This document shows positions 61,223 to 61,359 of a DNA stretch of 61,359 bases, piece after piece. Origin of the DNA: Rhodopirellula sp. SM50 (GTDB taxonomy: Bacteria > Planctomycetota > Planctomycetia > Pirellulales > Pirellulaceae); assembly GCF_002289565.1 (NCBI RefSeq), contig NZ_NTFY01000025.1:1-61359 (forward strand), in the 5' to 3' direction. The notes beneath the pieces were generated by a model, which saw only the letters and a program-made list of their open reading frames with translations, made no database searches and was not told the origin of the DNA. The stretch's first letter is position 1. Every line of letters starts with the position of its first letter. The translations under genes and the position numbers were made by a program.

Positions 61223-61359
61223 CAAAACGATGTAGGCAAAACAATGTCAAGCCACCCAGGACGGCACCACCTGCCGCCCTCATCGTCTTGCCCTCATCGT
61301 CTTGCCCTCATCGTCTTGCCCTCATCGTCTTGCCCTCATCGTCTTGCCCTCATCGTCTT
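61223..61359. repeat. Inverted tandem arrays of 14-bp units, cut by the window edge
   Basis: The left side has two degenerate units (CAAAACGATGTAGG, CAAAACAATGTCAA; 61223-61250). The right side has five perfect CCCTCATCGTCTTG units from 61277 and a partial sixth at the edge. The right unit is the reverse complement of CAAGACGATGAGGG, so the two sides are inverted, the same plan as the heptamer arrays. A short hairpin GGTGGC/GCCACC lies between them. Confidence 0.85.

Overview
The window looks like chromosomal DNA of a planctomycete, most likely a Pirellulaceae (Rhodopirellula/Stieleria-like). The evidence is indirect but consistent: GC-rich coding DNA, three adjacent giant secreted proteins that start with a LEPR-XLL-type anchor motif and carry dockerin repeats, a fused AroD-AroE protein, an HTH plus receiver-like protein, MoxR/vWA pairs, and a tRNA-Ile/tRNA-Ala pair with no rRNA genes beside it. 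No database search was possible, so product names rest on motifs read from the translations.

Layout. 1-0.6 kb: tRNA-Ala and tRNA-Ile (minus strand). 1-8.2 kb: a secreted TlpA-type thioredoxin protein, a GNAT/AroDE operon, a PQQ-like beta-propeller protein, and hisI head-to-head with a small GT2 glycosyltransferase. 8.4-11 kb (minus): polyprenyl diphosphate synthase, moaC, HTH/receiver protein. 11.9-17.1 kb: M42 aminopeptidase, a frameshifted four-helix-bundle gene, a SprT-like metalloprotease and a large secreted alpha/beta-hydrolase-like protein. 17.4-21.3 kb: a MoxR/Mg-chelatase-type AAA ATPase and a vWA protein in an operon. 22.1-25 kb: a lipoprotein, then an ECF sigma factor with a one-TM partner. 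25.4-29.7 kb (minus): a three-gene operon (4-TM protein, CHAT-like/transglutaminase-like protein, PGAP1-like hydrolase) that resembles a conflict or defence module. 30.1-35 kb (minus): glycyl-tRNA synthetase, acetyl-CoA hydrolase/transferase, TPR lipoprotein. 35.5-58.8 kb: three giant LEPR-XLL/dockerin proteins of 5264, 868 and 1440 aa. 59-61.2 kb: a small beta-sandwich-like ORF and a vWA protein.

The most unusual content is between the genes. The intergenic spaces carry several families of structured dispersed DNA: (i) heptamer tandem arrays in inverted pairs (GTTTCRR-type units left, TTGAAAC units right) at three loci, one pair bracketing the four-helix-bundle gene; (ii) a 130-bp nested double hairpin (three loci); (iii) a 176-bp nested hairpin (two loci); (iv) a ~325-bp repeat with nested 15- and 10-bp palindromes (two loci); (v) paired ~16-bp units with GGTCAAAAAAT in inverted orientation (two loci); (vi) 14-bp units, inverted, running off the right edge. 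Several abut stop codons exactly. The heptamer family with its four-helix-bundle cargo is the best candidate here for an undescribed element; the CHAT/transglutaminase/hydrolase operon is the best candidate for an undescribed protein system.
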